A stretch of DNA of 7,464 nt, taken from the NCBI GenBank assembly GCA_900768675.1, contig CAAGDT010000030.1:1-7464 (forward strand). The letters run 5' to 3'. A program made the translations under genes and the position numbers. A model generated the notes under the pieces. That model was not told where the DNA came from and made no database searches. It was given only the letters and a program-made list of their open reading frames with translations. The DNA is from Oscillospiraceae bacterium. Lineage in GTDB: Bacteria; Bacillota; Clostridia; Oscillospirales; Ruminococcaceae. This document shows, in pieces, positions 1 to 5,345 of the stretch (positions are counted from its first letter, which is position 1; each line of letters begins with the position of its first letter).

Positions 1-2096
1 AGACCACCTTTGCCGGCAGAGAGCTTATGGTTGAAACCGGTAAGGTATGCGGACTTGCAAACGGCTCCTGCTGGATTCATTACGGCGACACCGTTGTTAT
101 GGTAAACGTAACCGCAAGCCCCAAGCCCAGAGAGGGAGTAGATTTCTTCCCTCTGTCTGTTGACTATGAAGAAAAGCTTTATGCAGTAGGCAAAATCCCC
201 GGCGGCTACCTTAAGAGAGAGGGAAGACCCAGCGAGAAGGCAATCCTTACCTCCCGTGTGGTTGACCGTCCTATGCGTCCCCTTTTCCCCAAGGATATGA
301 GAAACGATGTAGCAATCGTTATGACTGTTCTTGCTGTTGACCCGGACACACAGCCCGAAATTCTCTCTATGATAGGCGCTTCTATTGCAGTTTCAATTTC
401 CGATATTCCCTGGAACGGACCTATCGGCGGTATTTCCGTTGGTCTTGTTGACGGCGAAATCGTGCTTATGCCCGACGCAGAGCAGAGAGCAAAGTCCGAC
501 TTACAGCTTACCGTTGCTTCCAGCGAGAAGAAGGTTGTTATGATTGAAGCAGGCGCCAACGAGGTTGACGATGATACAATGCTCAAGGCTATCATGGCAG
601 GCCACGAGGAAATCAACAAGTCCCTTATCCCCTTTATCAAGGAAATTCAGGCTGCAATCGGCAAGCCCAAGTTCTCCTTCCCCTCAATGGAAATCGACCA
701 CGACTTCCTTGATTCTCTTCTTGCAGAATTTGGCGACCAGGTTAAGTTTGCTCTTGATACAGACGATAAGAACATCCGTGAAGCAAGACTTCAGCCCATC
801 AAGGACGCTATCCACGAAAAGTACGATGTAGTTTACCCCGACCAGGCAGCTATGATTGACGAGGCTATCTATAAGCTTCAGAAGGTTATCGTTCGCCGCT
901 GGCTCCTTGACGAGCAGAAGCGTGTTGACGGCAGAGGTATGGACGATATGCGTCCTCTTGCAGCAGAGGTAGGACTTCTCCCCAGAGTTCACGGCTCCGG
1001 TCTTTTCACCAGAGGTCAGACTCAGGTTCTTACCGTTGCAACCTTAGGTCCGATAAGCGACTCTCAGAAGCTTGAAGGTCTTGACGACGAGGACACCAAG
1101 AGATATATGCACCACTACAACTTCCCCGCATACTCTGTCGGCGAAACCAAGGCAAGCAGAGGTCCCGGAAGACGTGAAATCGGTCATGGCGCACTTGCTC
1201 AGAGAGCGCTTGAGCCAGTTATTCCTCCCGTCGAAGAGTTCCCCTATGCAATCAGACTTGTATCCGAGGTTCTCTCCTCCAACGGCTCCACCTCCCAGGC
1301 TTCAATCTGCGGCTCTACTCTTGCTCTTATGGACGCAGGCGTTCCGATTAAGGCTCCCGTGGCAGGTATCTCCTGCGGTCTTATCACAGAGGGCGAGCGC
1401 TGGATGACAATGGTTGACATTCAGGGTCTTGAGGACTTCTACGGCGATATGGACTTCAAGGTAGGCGGTACTCACAAGGGTATCACCGCTATCCAGATGG
1501 ACCTTAAGATAGACGGACTTACCCCCGAAATTATTGCAGACGCTTTCGCAAAGACCCACAAGGCTCGTATCAAGATTCTTGACGAGGTTATGCTTAAGGC
1601 AATTCCTGCTCCCAGACCTACCGTTAACGAATATGCGCCCAAGATGATTAACACCAAGGTGCCCGTTGACAAGATAAGAGAGGTTATCGGTACAGGCGGA
1701 AAGGTTATCCAGAAGCTCTGCGCTGACTTCGAGGTCAAGATTGATATTGACGAAGAGGGCAACGTATTCATCTGCGGCAACAACGGCGAAAAGGCAAACG
1801 CTTGTCTTGATATGATTAAGTCAATCGTTACCGAGCCGGAAATCGGCGCAATCTACAAGGGCAAGGTTGTCCGTGTTAAGGAATTCGGCGCTTTCGTTGA
1901 GTTTGCACCCGGCAAGGAGGGTATGGTTCATATCTCCGAGCTTGAAAACAGACGTGTTGAAAAGGTTGAGGACGTCTGCAACGTAGGCGACCAGATTATT
2001 GTAAAGATTATCAAGATTGATAATCAGGGCAAAATCGGTCTTTCCAGAAAGGAAGCCCTCGCCGATATCGAAGCAAAGAAAAAGGCTCAGGCATAA
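1..2096 (+). CDS. pnp: Polynucleotide phosphorylase (PNPase), 5'-truncated by window edge
   Basis: This enzyme degrades RNA 3'-to-5' with phosphate, releasing nucleoside diphosphates, and can also run in reverse. It is a cytoplasmic homotrimer involved in mRNA turnover. The reading frame is already open at base 3 (TTFAGREL before the first ATG at 27), and by comparison with Gram-positive PNPases only about 10 N-terminal residues are missing, so the ATG at 27 is not the real start. About 697 codons are present. The first RNase PH domain carries the RNA-contact loop GGYLKREGRPSE, followed by an all-helical linker. The second RNase PH domain holds GRREIGHG, the phosphate-site serine region SSNGSTS, and the catalytic GDMDFK at 1443-1460. 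A KH domain with GTGG (1689-1700) and a C-terminal S1 domain (about 1850-2060) follow, with all key residues intact. Lysine is mostly AAG, as expected of a well-expressed gene. Identification is very secure. Confidence 0.98.
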   Translation, partial: TTFAGRELMVETGKVCGLANGSCWIHYGDTVVMVNVTASPKPREGVDFFPLSVDYEEKLYAVGKIPGGYLKREGRPSEKAILTSRVVDRPMRPLFPKDMRNDVAIVMTVLAVDPDTQPEILSMIGASIAVSISDIPWNGPIGGISVGLVDGEIVLMPDAEQRAKSDLQLTVASSEKKVVMIEAGANEVDDDTMLKAIMAGHEEINKSLIPFIKEIQAAIGKPKFSFPSMEIDHDFLDSLLAEFGDQVKFALDTDDKNIREARLQPIKDAIHEKYDVVYPDQAAMIDEAIYKLQKVIVRRWLLDEQKRVDGRGMDDMRPLAAEVGLLPRVHGSGLFTRGQTQVLTVATLGPISDSQKLEGLDDEDTKRYMHHYNFPAYSVGETKASRGPGRREIGHGALAQRALEPVIPPVEEFPYAIRLVSEVLSSNGSTSQASICGSTLALMDAGVPIKAPVAGISCGLITEGERWMTMVDIQGLEDFYGDMDFKVGGTHKGITAIQMDLKIDGLTPEIIADAFAKTHKARIKILDEVMLKAIPAPRPTVNEYAPKMINTKVPVDKIREVIGTGGKVIQKLCADFEVKIDIDEEGNVFICGNNGEKANACLDMIKSIVTEPEIGAIYKGKVVRVKEFGAFVEFAPGKEGMVHISELENRRVEKVEDVCNVGDQIIVKIIKIDNQGKIGLSRKEALADIEAKKKAQA

Positions 2097-2111
2097 AATA
2101 TTTACAGAATC

Positions 2112-2151
2112 AGCCGCAGGACATAAGCAGCCCTGCGGCTTTGCTTTTTTT
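2112..2151 (+). terminator. Rho-independent terminator of pnp
   Basis: A perfect 9-bp GC-rich stem (AGCCGCAGG at 2112-2120 pairing with CCTGCGGCT at 2132-2140) encloses an 11-base loop. It is followed directly by a T-rich tract at 2141-2151 with seven consecutive Ts. It begins 15 bases after the pnp stop codon. There is no comparable A-tract on the left, so it should act only on plus-strand transcripts. It separates pnp from the polysaccharide operon. Confidence 0.93.
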
Positions 2152-2208
2152 GCCGTAATATACCATTATTAATATATATACAGCAGCCCTGTTAAAAACC
2201 ATTATCAT

Positions 2209-2253
2209 ATATTACAACAAAATCACATTATCGGATAATAAAAATTGTAATAT
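2209..2253. repeat. Nested inverted repeats upstream of promoter P1, candidate regulator site
   Basis: The outer arms are ATATTACAA (2209-2217) and its exact reverse complement TTGTAATAT (2245-2253). Between them lies a near-perfect 13-base palindrome, ATTATC-G-GATAAT (2227-2239). The two symmetries are centred within 2 bases of each other. The element ends 6 bases before the -35 box of P1, roughly -86 to -42 relative to the expected start, a position typical of activator binding. Because the region is AT-rich some dyads are expected by chance. No regulator can be named. Confidence 0.35.
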
Positions 2254-2259
2254 GGGTTA

Positions 2260-2288
2260 TTGACACTTTAGCAATTTTGATGTATAAT
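2260..2288 (+). promoter_or_regulatory. Promoter P1, perfect SigA/sigma-70 consensus
   Basis: TTGACA (2260-2265) and TATAAT (2283-2288) are separated by exactly 17 bases, so both hexamers and the spacing match the vegetative consensus. There is no extended -10 TG at the required position. Transcription would start near 2295, about 200 bases before the first operon gene, leaving a long leader that includes an inverted repeat, the possible small ORF and the second promoter. Confidence 0.85.
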
Positions 2289-2295
2289 TAACAAT

Positions 2296-2327
2296 GAATA
2301 AAATTGTGCAGAAGCAGAATTTTATTC
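2296..2327 (+). repeat. 10-bp perfect inverted repeat at the predicted P1 start: operator or 5' hairpin
   Basis: GAATAAAATT (2296-2305) and its exact reverse complement AATTTTATTC (2318-2327) flank a 12-base centre. The repeat begins at about +1 of the transcript expected from P1. As DNA it is placed like a repressor operator overlapping the start. As RNA it would form an A/U-rich hairpin at the 5' end. No T-run follows that would make it a terminator. The symmetry is directly visible; the function is inferred. Confidence 0.45.
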
Positions 2328-2353
2328 CGACTTATTCGAAAAGCGGGAGTAAA

Positions 2354-2410
2354 ATGCAATCAATATTGCTGTTTTTGACGGGGTATTTGATTTTTTCATC
2401 AAGCTATTGA
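2354..2410 (+). CDS. Possible 18-residue hydrophobic leader peptide
   Basis: An ATG at 2354 is preceded by GGGAG (2345-2349), a plausible but closely spaced ribosome binding site (4 bases). It opens a frame of 18 codons ending in TGA at 2408-2410. The peptide is hydrophobic (MQSILLFLTGYLIFSSSY) and could span or insert into the membrane. It would be translated only from P1 transcripts, and its stop codon lies inside the -35 box of P2. It may be a genuine small protein, a translated leader, or chance in an AT-rich region. It shows no run of one regulatory amino acid as in amino-acid attenuators. Confidence 0.2.
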   Translation: MQSILLFLTGYLIFSSSY

Positions 2411-2435
2411 CAAAACACAACTCAGTTGATATACT
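2407..2435 (+). promoter_or_regulatory. Promoter P2, near-perfect SigA/sigma-70 consensus
   Basis: TTGACA (2407-2412) and TATACT (2430-2435) are separated by exactly 17 bases, with a single mismatch from consensus in the -10 box. Transcription should start near 2442, giving a leader of about 55 bases before the sugar transferase start at 2497. It lies 147 bases downstream of P1, so the operon appears to have tandem strong promoters. Confidence 0.82.
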
Positions 2436-2481
2436 AATAAGAGTATTTTTAAATAAGGAAAACAACAATTTTTAGTACATA

Positions 2482-2490
2482 AAGTAGGTG
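2482..2490 (+). promoter_or_regulatory. Ribosome binding site that decides a TTG start
   Basis: AAGTAGGTG (2482-2490) differs by one base from the full anti-16S match AAGGAGGTG. It lies 6 bases before the TTG at 2497. A competing in-frame GTG at 2488 is part of this very sequence and has no ribosome binding site of its own at a suitable distance, so TTG is the better start. Confidence 0.7.
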
Positions 2491-2496
2491 TTTTAC

Positions 2497-3237
2497 TTGA
2501 CGGCTTTAGAAAACGACGCAGCAGCTGTTTTAGACAGCCCGGCAGCCGAAGAAATCGAGGATACCTTATTTACCGACGAAAGGGAAGCAGAGCAGGGCGG
2601 CGTTATCGCCCCCGAAAGACCCGAAAGGTGCATACCTGCAAGAAAACCCTTTTACGACTTTGTAAAAAGAGCCTTTGATATTGTGTGCAGTCTGCTTGCA
2701 GTAACGATTCTTCTTCCGGTTTTCGCTGTTATCTGCGTTATCATAATGATTGACGACTTCGGAAATCCTTTCTTTGTTCAGGACAGAGTGGGTAAAAACG
2801 GAAAAGTCTTCAGAATGATAAAATTCCGCACCATGTACAAGAACGCAGAAGAACGGAAACGGGAGCTTATGGAGCTTAACGAGTCCGACGGAGTGCATTT
2901 CAAAATCAAGCACGACCCGAGAATTACCCGAATCGGCGGATTTCTCCGTAAAACCTCAATCGACGAACTGCCGCAGCTTTTCAATATCCTTGCGGGAAGT
3001 ATGTCGATAATCGGCCCGAGACCATTCATAATTTCGGAGCAGGAGCAGCTTCCCGACGACAGACTTTCGGTAAAGCCCGGACTCTCCTGCTGGTGGCAGC
3101 TGACCGATACGGGCGATATGCCGATTGAGGAGCAGCTGGAGCTTGACTACCGATACATAAGAGAGCGTTCATTCGGTGTGGATTTAAAGATAATTTTTCT
3201 GACAATTGCCTCGGTGTTCGGAAGAAAGAACTGCTGA
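2497..3237 (+). CDS. Initiating polyprenyl-phosphate sugar-1-phosphate transferase (bacterial sugar transferase family)
   Basis: This membrane enzyme transfers a sugar phosphate from a nucleotide sugar to undecaprenyl phosphate, the first step of repeat-unit assembly. From the preferred TTG start it has 246 residues. A poorly conserved, acidic N-terminal stretch (about 1-49, thirteen Asp/Glu) is followed by KRAFDI (57-62) and one hydrophobic re-entrant helix (about 62-85) with a central proline (P74). Next come the family hallmarks QDRVGKNGK (95-103), KFRTM (109-113), DPRITRIG (140-147), the catalytic Asp-Glu in SIDELPQL (D156, E157), and SIIGPRP (170-176). It is the short, monotopic form, lacking the multi-helix N-terminal domain of WbaP. 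The C-terminal segment reads CWWQL where many relatives have a GLWQV-like motif. The sugar used cannot be told. It is the first gene of the operon. Confidence 0.93.
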   Translation: MTALENDAAAVLDSPAAEEIEDTLFTDEREAEQGGVIAPERPERCIPARKPFYDFVKRAFDIVCSLLAVTILLPVFAVICVIIMIDDFGNPFFVQDRVGKNGKVFRMIKFRTMYKNAEERKRELMELNESDGVHFKIKHDPRITRIGGFLRKTSIDELPQLFNILAGSMSIIGPRPFIISEQEQLPDDRLSVKPGLSCWWQLTDTGDMPIEEQLELDYRYIRERSFGVDLKIIFLTIASVFGRKNC

Positions 3238-3266
3238 TATTTACGCTTTCACCAATGGACGGTGCT

Positions 3267-3782
3267 ATGAAATTCAACAAAAAATCAATTCTTTGCTTTG
3301 CTGCAATGCTGGCGGTAATGGTACTGATATTCAATTTCTCCTCCGAGGAGGGAATAGTGAGCACAGGCACCAGCACCGGCGTAACAAAGGTTGCTTCAAG
3401 GGTTCTGTTTTCGGATTTTGAGAAAATGCAGCCCGAGCAGCAGAGCTTCATTGTGGAGGGACTTCAGCATTTTGTAAGAAAGCTTGCCCATTTCAGCGTG
3501 TATATGCTGCTTGGCTTGTTTTCCTATGCCGCTGTACTCTTATCCACTGAAAAATTAAGGTGCAAATGGCTGCTTGCAATTGTTATATGCGTTTCTTATG
3601 CGGCAGTTGACGAAATTCATCAGCTTTTTGTGCCGGGCAGAACCGCAAAAGTCACAGATGTGCTGATTGACGCAGCGGGAAGCATTGTGGGAATGTTATT
3701 TTTACGGATAGCAATACTTTGCTGGACGTACTTTAAGAATCTTATCTCAAATCATCATAAAAAATCAACAGAAGGACGGTAA
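3267..3782 (+). CDS. VanZ-like family membrane protein
   Basis: This is a small integral membrane protein of about 171 residues. VanZ of the Tn1546 vancomycin cluster gives low-level teicoplanin resistance by an unsettled mechanism, and most homologues have unknown roles. The family signature is clear: RKLAHFSVYMLLG (71-83), then DEIHQLFVPGR (115-125), and D131, D135 and G138 in the following helix. Hydrophobic segments lie at about 8-23, 76-93, 101-114 and 131-151, with a basic C-terminus. The ATG at 3267 is preferred because GGACGG lies just upstream, though only 4 bases away. An in-frame ATG at 3255 has no visible ribosome binding site. It begins 29 bases after the sugar transferase, and its last codons contain the ribosome binding site of the next gene, so it is probably translationally coupled to it. 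A role in cell-envelope or lipid-carrier function is inferred from context only. Confidence 0.88.
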   Translation: MKFNKKSILCFAAMLAVMVLIFNFSSEEGIVSTGTSTGVTKVASRVLFSDFEKMQPEQQSFIVEGLQHFVRKLAHFSVYMLLGLFSYAAVLLSTEKLRCKWLLAIVICVSYAAVDEIHQLFVPGRTAKVTDVLIDAAGSIVGMLFLRIAILCWTYFKNLISNHHKKSTEGR

Positions 3783-3786
3783 TGAA

Positions 3787-4593
3787 ATGGACGAGCAGGA
3801 GCAGACAATAGACCTACGGGTGTTATTCAGAGTTTTTGCGGAGCATATCATACCTATTGTTATAGTTGCGGTGATTGCAGCGGGAATAGGCTTTTCTCTC
3901 GCTTCCTTCGTAATTGACAAGCAGTACACCTCATCGGCTATGCTTTATGTGGAAAACTCAACAAAGAAGACTGAGGAATCGCTGAATATCAACGACATCA
4001 ATGCTGCGCAGAAGATAGTAAGCACCTGTCAGATTCTTTTCACCAGCGATTATATCTTAGGCGAGCTTGAAGCCGCCTTTGGGGGCAGGTATACTGCGGG
4101 GCAGCTCAACAAAATGATTACAATTGAGTCTGTCAACAACACGCAGATTCTGAAGATTTCTGTAAAAAGTACTTCTCCCACCGAGGCAAAGGAAATTGCA
4201 GATAAGCTTGCGGAGCTTTCACAGATTGAGTTCCTGCGTGTAATCAAGAATGGCTCAATTGAGGTTGTTTCCGAGGCTACTCTGCCTGTAAGCCACACCT
4301 TCCCAAGCGTTACCACCTTTACGGCAGTTGGTCTTGTGCTTGGACTTTTCGGTTCATACTTCATCTTCTTACTTATAGAAATTTTCGATACAAAGGTAAA
4401 GGCAGACGACGACCTTGCGCAGATTTACGGTATACCCGTATTTGCCGAGATTATGGACTTTGAGGCTTCCGTAAAGTCGGGATATAAATACGAGAGCTAC
4501 GGCGGAAAGAAGAAGTCCTCCGGCGAACACAGCAGCCATAGCTCACACAGCACAGCAACAACAGAAACAAATGACGAACAGGAGGAAGCCTGA
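3787..4593 (+). CDS. Wzz/CpsC/CapA-type chain-length regulator and tyrosine-kinase adaptor
   Basis: These proteins control polysaccharide chain length and, in Gram-positives, activate a separate cytoplasmic tyrosine kinase through their C-terminal tail. The 268 residues show the expected plan: a short cytoplasmic N-terminus, membrane helix 1 (about 21-43), an external domain (about 44-175) starting with KQYTSSAMLYV, a proline-containing segment LPVSHTFPS before helix 2 (about 176-199), then a cytoplasmic tail. The tail carries the conserved-looking DTKVKADDDLAQIYGIPVFAEI and ends in a Ser/His-rich, then acidic stretch (HSSHSSHS at 248-255, DEQEEA at the end). AAGGACGG upstream (3772-3779) serves as ribosome binding site, and the gene starts 4 bases after the VanZ-like stop. 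It is followed 2 bases later by its presumed kinase partner, which strongly supports the assignment. Confidence 0.93.
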   Translation: MDEQEQTIDLRVLFRVFAEHIIPIVIVAVIAAGIGFSLASFVIDKQYTSSAMLYVENSTKKTEESLNINDINAAQKIVSTCQILFTSDYILGELEAAFGGRYTAGQLNKMITIESVNNTQILKISVKSTSPTEAKEIADKLAELSQIEFLRVIKNGSIEVVSEATLPVSHTFPSVTTFTAVGLVLGLFGSYFIFLLIEIFDTKVKADDDLAQIYGIPVFAEIMDFEASVKSGYKYESYGGKKKSSGEHSSHSSHSTATTETNDEQEEA

Positions 4594-4595
4594 TT

Positions 4596-5330
4596 ATGGG
4601 AAAGAAAAGCGACAGACTTCCAATCAATGTATCCCGTAAGTTTATTCTATCGCCGGATACACAGTTTGTAATTACAGAAGCATACAAAACCGCAAGAACA
4701 AACCTTATTTTCTCACTTGCGCCATGTGAATCCAAAATATCCATTGTGACAAGCTGCTCCCCCTCGGAGGGAAAGAGTACGAACTGCCTTAATCTGGCAA
4801 TTACAATGGCAGAAATGGGCGCTTCGGTTCTTATCATTGACGCAGATATGAGAAAGCCTGTTGTACATTCGCTTTTAAAGCTTGACAACAGAACGGGTCT
4901 TTCTTCAATCCTCGGCGGAATTATCGGTGATGTTTCTCAGGCAATTACGCCTAATGTACGACCCAATCTTGACGTGCTTACAGCAGGTCCTATTCCCCCT
5001 AACCCTGCTGAGCTGCTAAGCAGCTCCAGAATGGAACAGCTCCTTGAAATTGTGGGAAGCCACTACAATTATGTGTTTATAGATACCCCTCCCGTAACGG
5101 TTGTCAGCGACGCCTTCCTTATGAACGAAATGTCTGCGGGCATTATCTTCGTAATCAAAGAGGGCTACACAACCCACGCAGCTATTGCAGACGCCTTGCA
5201 GCGTGTTAAAATGACCAACGGCAAGGTATTAGGCTTTATCAAGGCAAACTGCAACTACAAGGGCAAGGGCGGCTATAAGTCGTATAAGTACAAGTACAAA
5301 TACAAGTACCAGTACAAGGAATACAAATAA
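4596..5330 (+). CDS. CpsD/CapB/YwqD-type tyrosine-protein kinase (BY-kinase)
   Basis: This cytoplasmic ATP-dependent autokinase works with the membrane adaptor encoded just upstream to control polysaccharide export. It has 244 residues, normal for the split Gram-positive form. EAYKTARTNL (28-37) matches the family's N-terminal oligomerisation motif, with Lys in place of the usual first Arg. Walker A is SCSPSEGKS (53-61), Walker A' is LIIDADMRKP (79-88), and Walker B is YVFIDTPP (159-166). The C-terminus is the substrate tyrosine cluster, here unusually long and regular: nine tyrosines among the last 24 residues (221, 227, 230, 232, 234, 236, 238, 240, 243), mostly alternating with lysine. AGGAGG at 4580-4585 is the ribosome binding site. 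The tyrosine tail separates it from MinD/ParA-like ATPases. The phosphatase that should reverse its phosphorylation follows 15 bases later. Confidence 0.95.
   Translation: MGKKSDRLPINVSRKFILSPDTQFVITEAYKTARTNLIFSLAPCESKISIVTSCSPSEGKSTNCLNLAITMAEMGASVLIIDADMRKPVVHSLLKLDNRTGLSSILGGIIGDVSQAITPNVRPNLDVLTAGPIPPNPAELLSSSRMEQLLEIVGSHYNYVFIDTPPVTVVSDAFLMNEMSAGIIFVIKEGYTTHAAIADALQRVKMTNGKVLGFIKANCNYKGKGGYKSYKYKYKYKYQYKEYK
5283..5327 (+). repeat. In-frame hexanucleotide repeat (TACAAG-like) coding Tyr-Lys
   Basis: The end of the kinase gene is built from near-identical six-base units of the form TA(T/C)AA(G/A), running from 5283 through the last sense codon. One unit reads TACCAG and an extra GAA codon interrupts the last. 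Nearly all tyrosine codons here are TAC. The regularity suggests the tail grew or varies by replication slippage in whole codon pairs, which would change the number of phosphorylatable tyrosines without breaking the frame. Confidence 0.75.
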
Positions 5331-5345
5331 GAGCGGGGCGATTTT

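Larger units (their letters stand above)
2152..2496 (+). other. AT-rich control region between pnp and the polysaccharide operon
   Basis: This stretch of about 345 bases has no convincing long gene on either strand and is clearly richer in A/T than the flanking genes. From left to right it holds a nested dyad symmetry (2209-2253), a consensus promoter (2260-2288), a 10-bp inverted repeat at the expected transcript start (2296-2327), a possible 18-codon ORF (2354-2410), a second consensus promoter (2407-2435), and the ribosome binding site of the first operon gene (2482-2490). I did not recognise any known riboswitch, T-box or other structured leader. Apart from a partial direct repeat (ACCATTAT at 2162 and 2198) I see nothing in 2152-2208. 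Confidence 0.8.

Noticed and set aside
206..640. Long open frame on the minus strand inside pnp
   Set aside because: It lies wholly antisense to a certain PNPase domain, has serine/isoleucine-rich composition typical of an antisense shadow, and shows no recognisable motif.
2126..2191. Direct repeat AGCAGCCCTG at 2126-2135 and 2182-2191
   Set aside because: The first copy is part of the terminator loop and stem. Ten matching bases at this distance may be chance or a remnant of duplication, with no flanking signs of a mobile element.
2387..2402. Small stem TTGAT/ATCAA around a T-rich loop in the leader, as a possible attenuator
   Set aside because: Only five A/T-rich pairs and no T-run after the stem, so it is not a credible terminator.
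3255..3266. Earlier in-frame ATG of the VanZ-like gene
   Set aside because: No ribosome binding site precedes it, and its second base triplets supply the GGACGG used by the ATG at 3267. It cannot be fully excluded.
3026..3451. Minus-strand open frame across the junction of the sugar transferase and VanZ-like genes
   Set aside because: It is antisense to two well-supported genes and has no ribosome site or domain.
3782..3811. ATG overlapping the VanZ-like stop codon (TAATG)
   Set aside because: It is out of frame with the chain-length regulator and reaches a stop after nine codons; the ATG at 3787 is the real start.
5283..5327. The hexamer repeat as a CRISPR-like or intergenic repeat array
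   Set aside because: Units are six bases with no spacers and are fully explained as in-frame Tyr-Lys codons at the end of the kinase gene.
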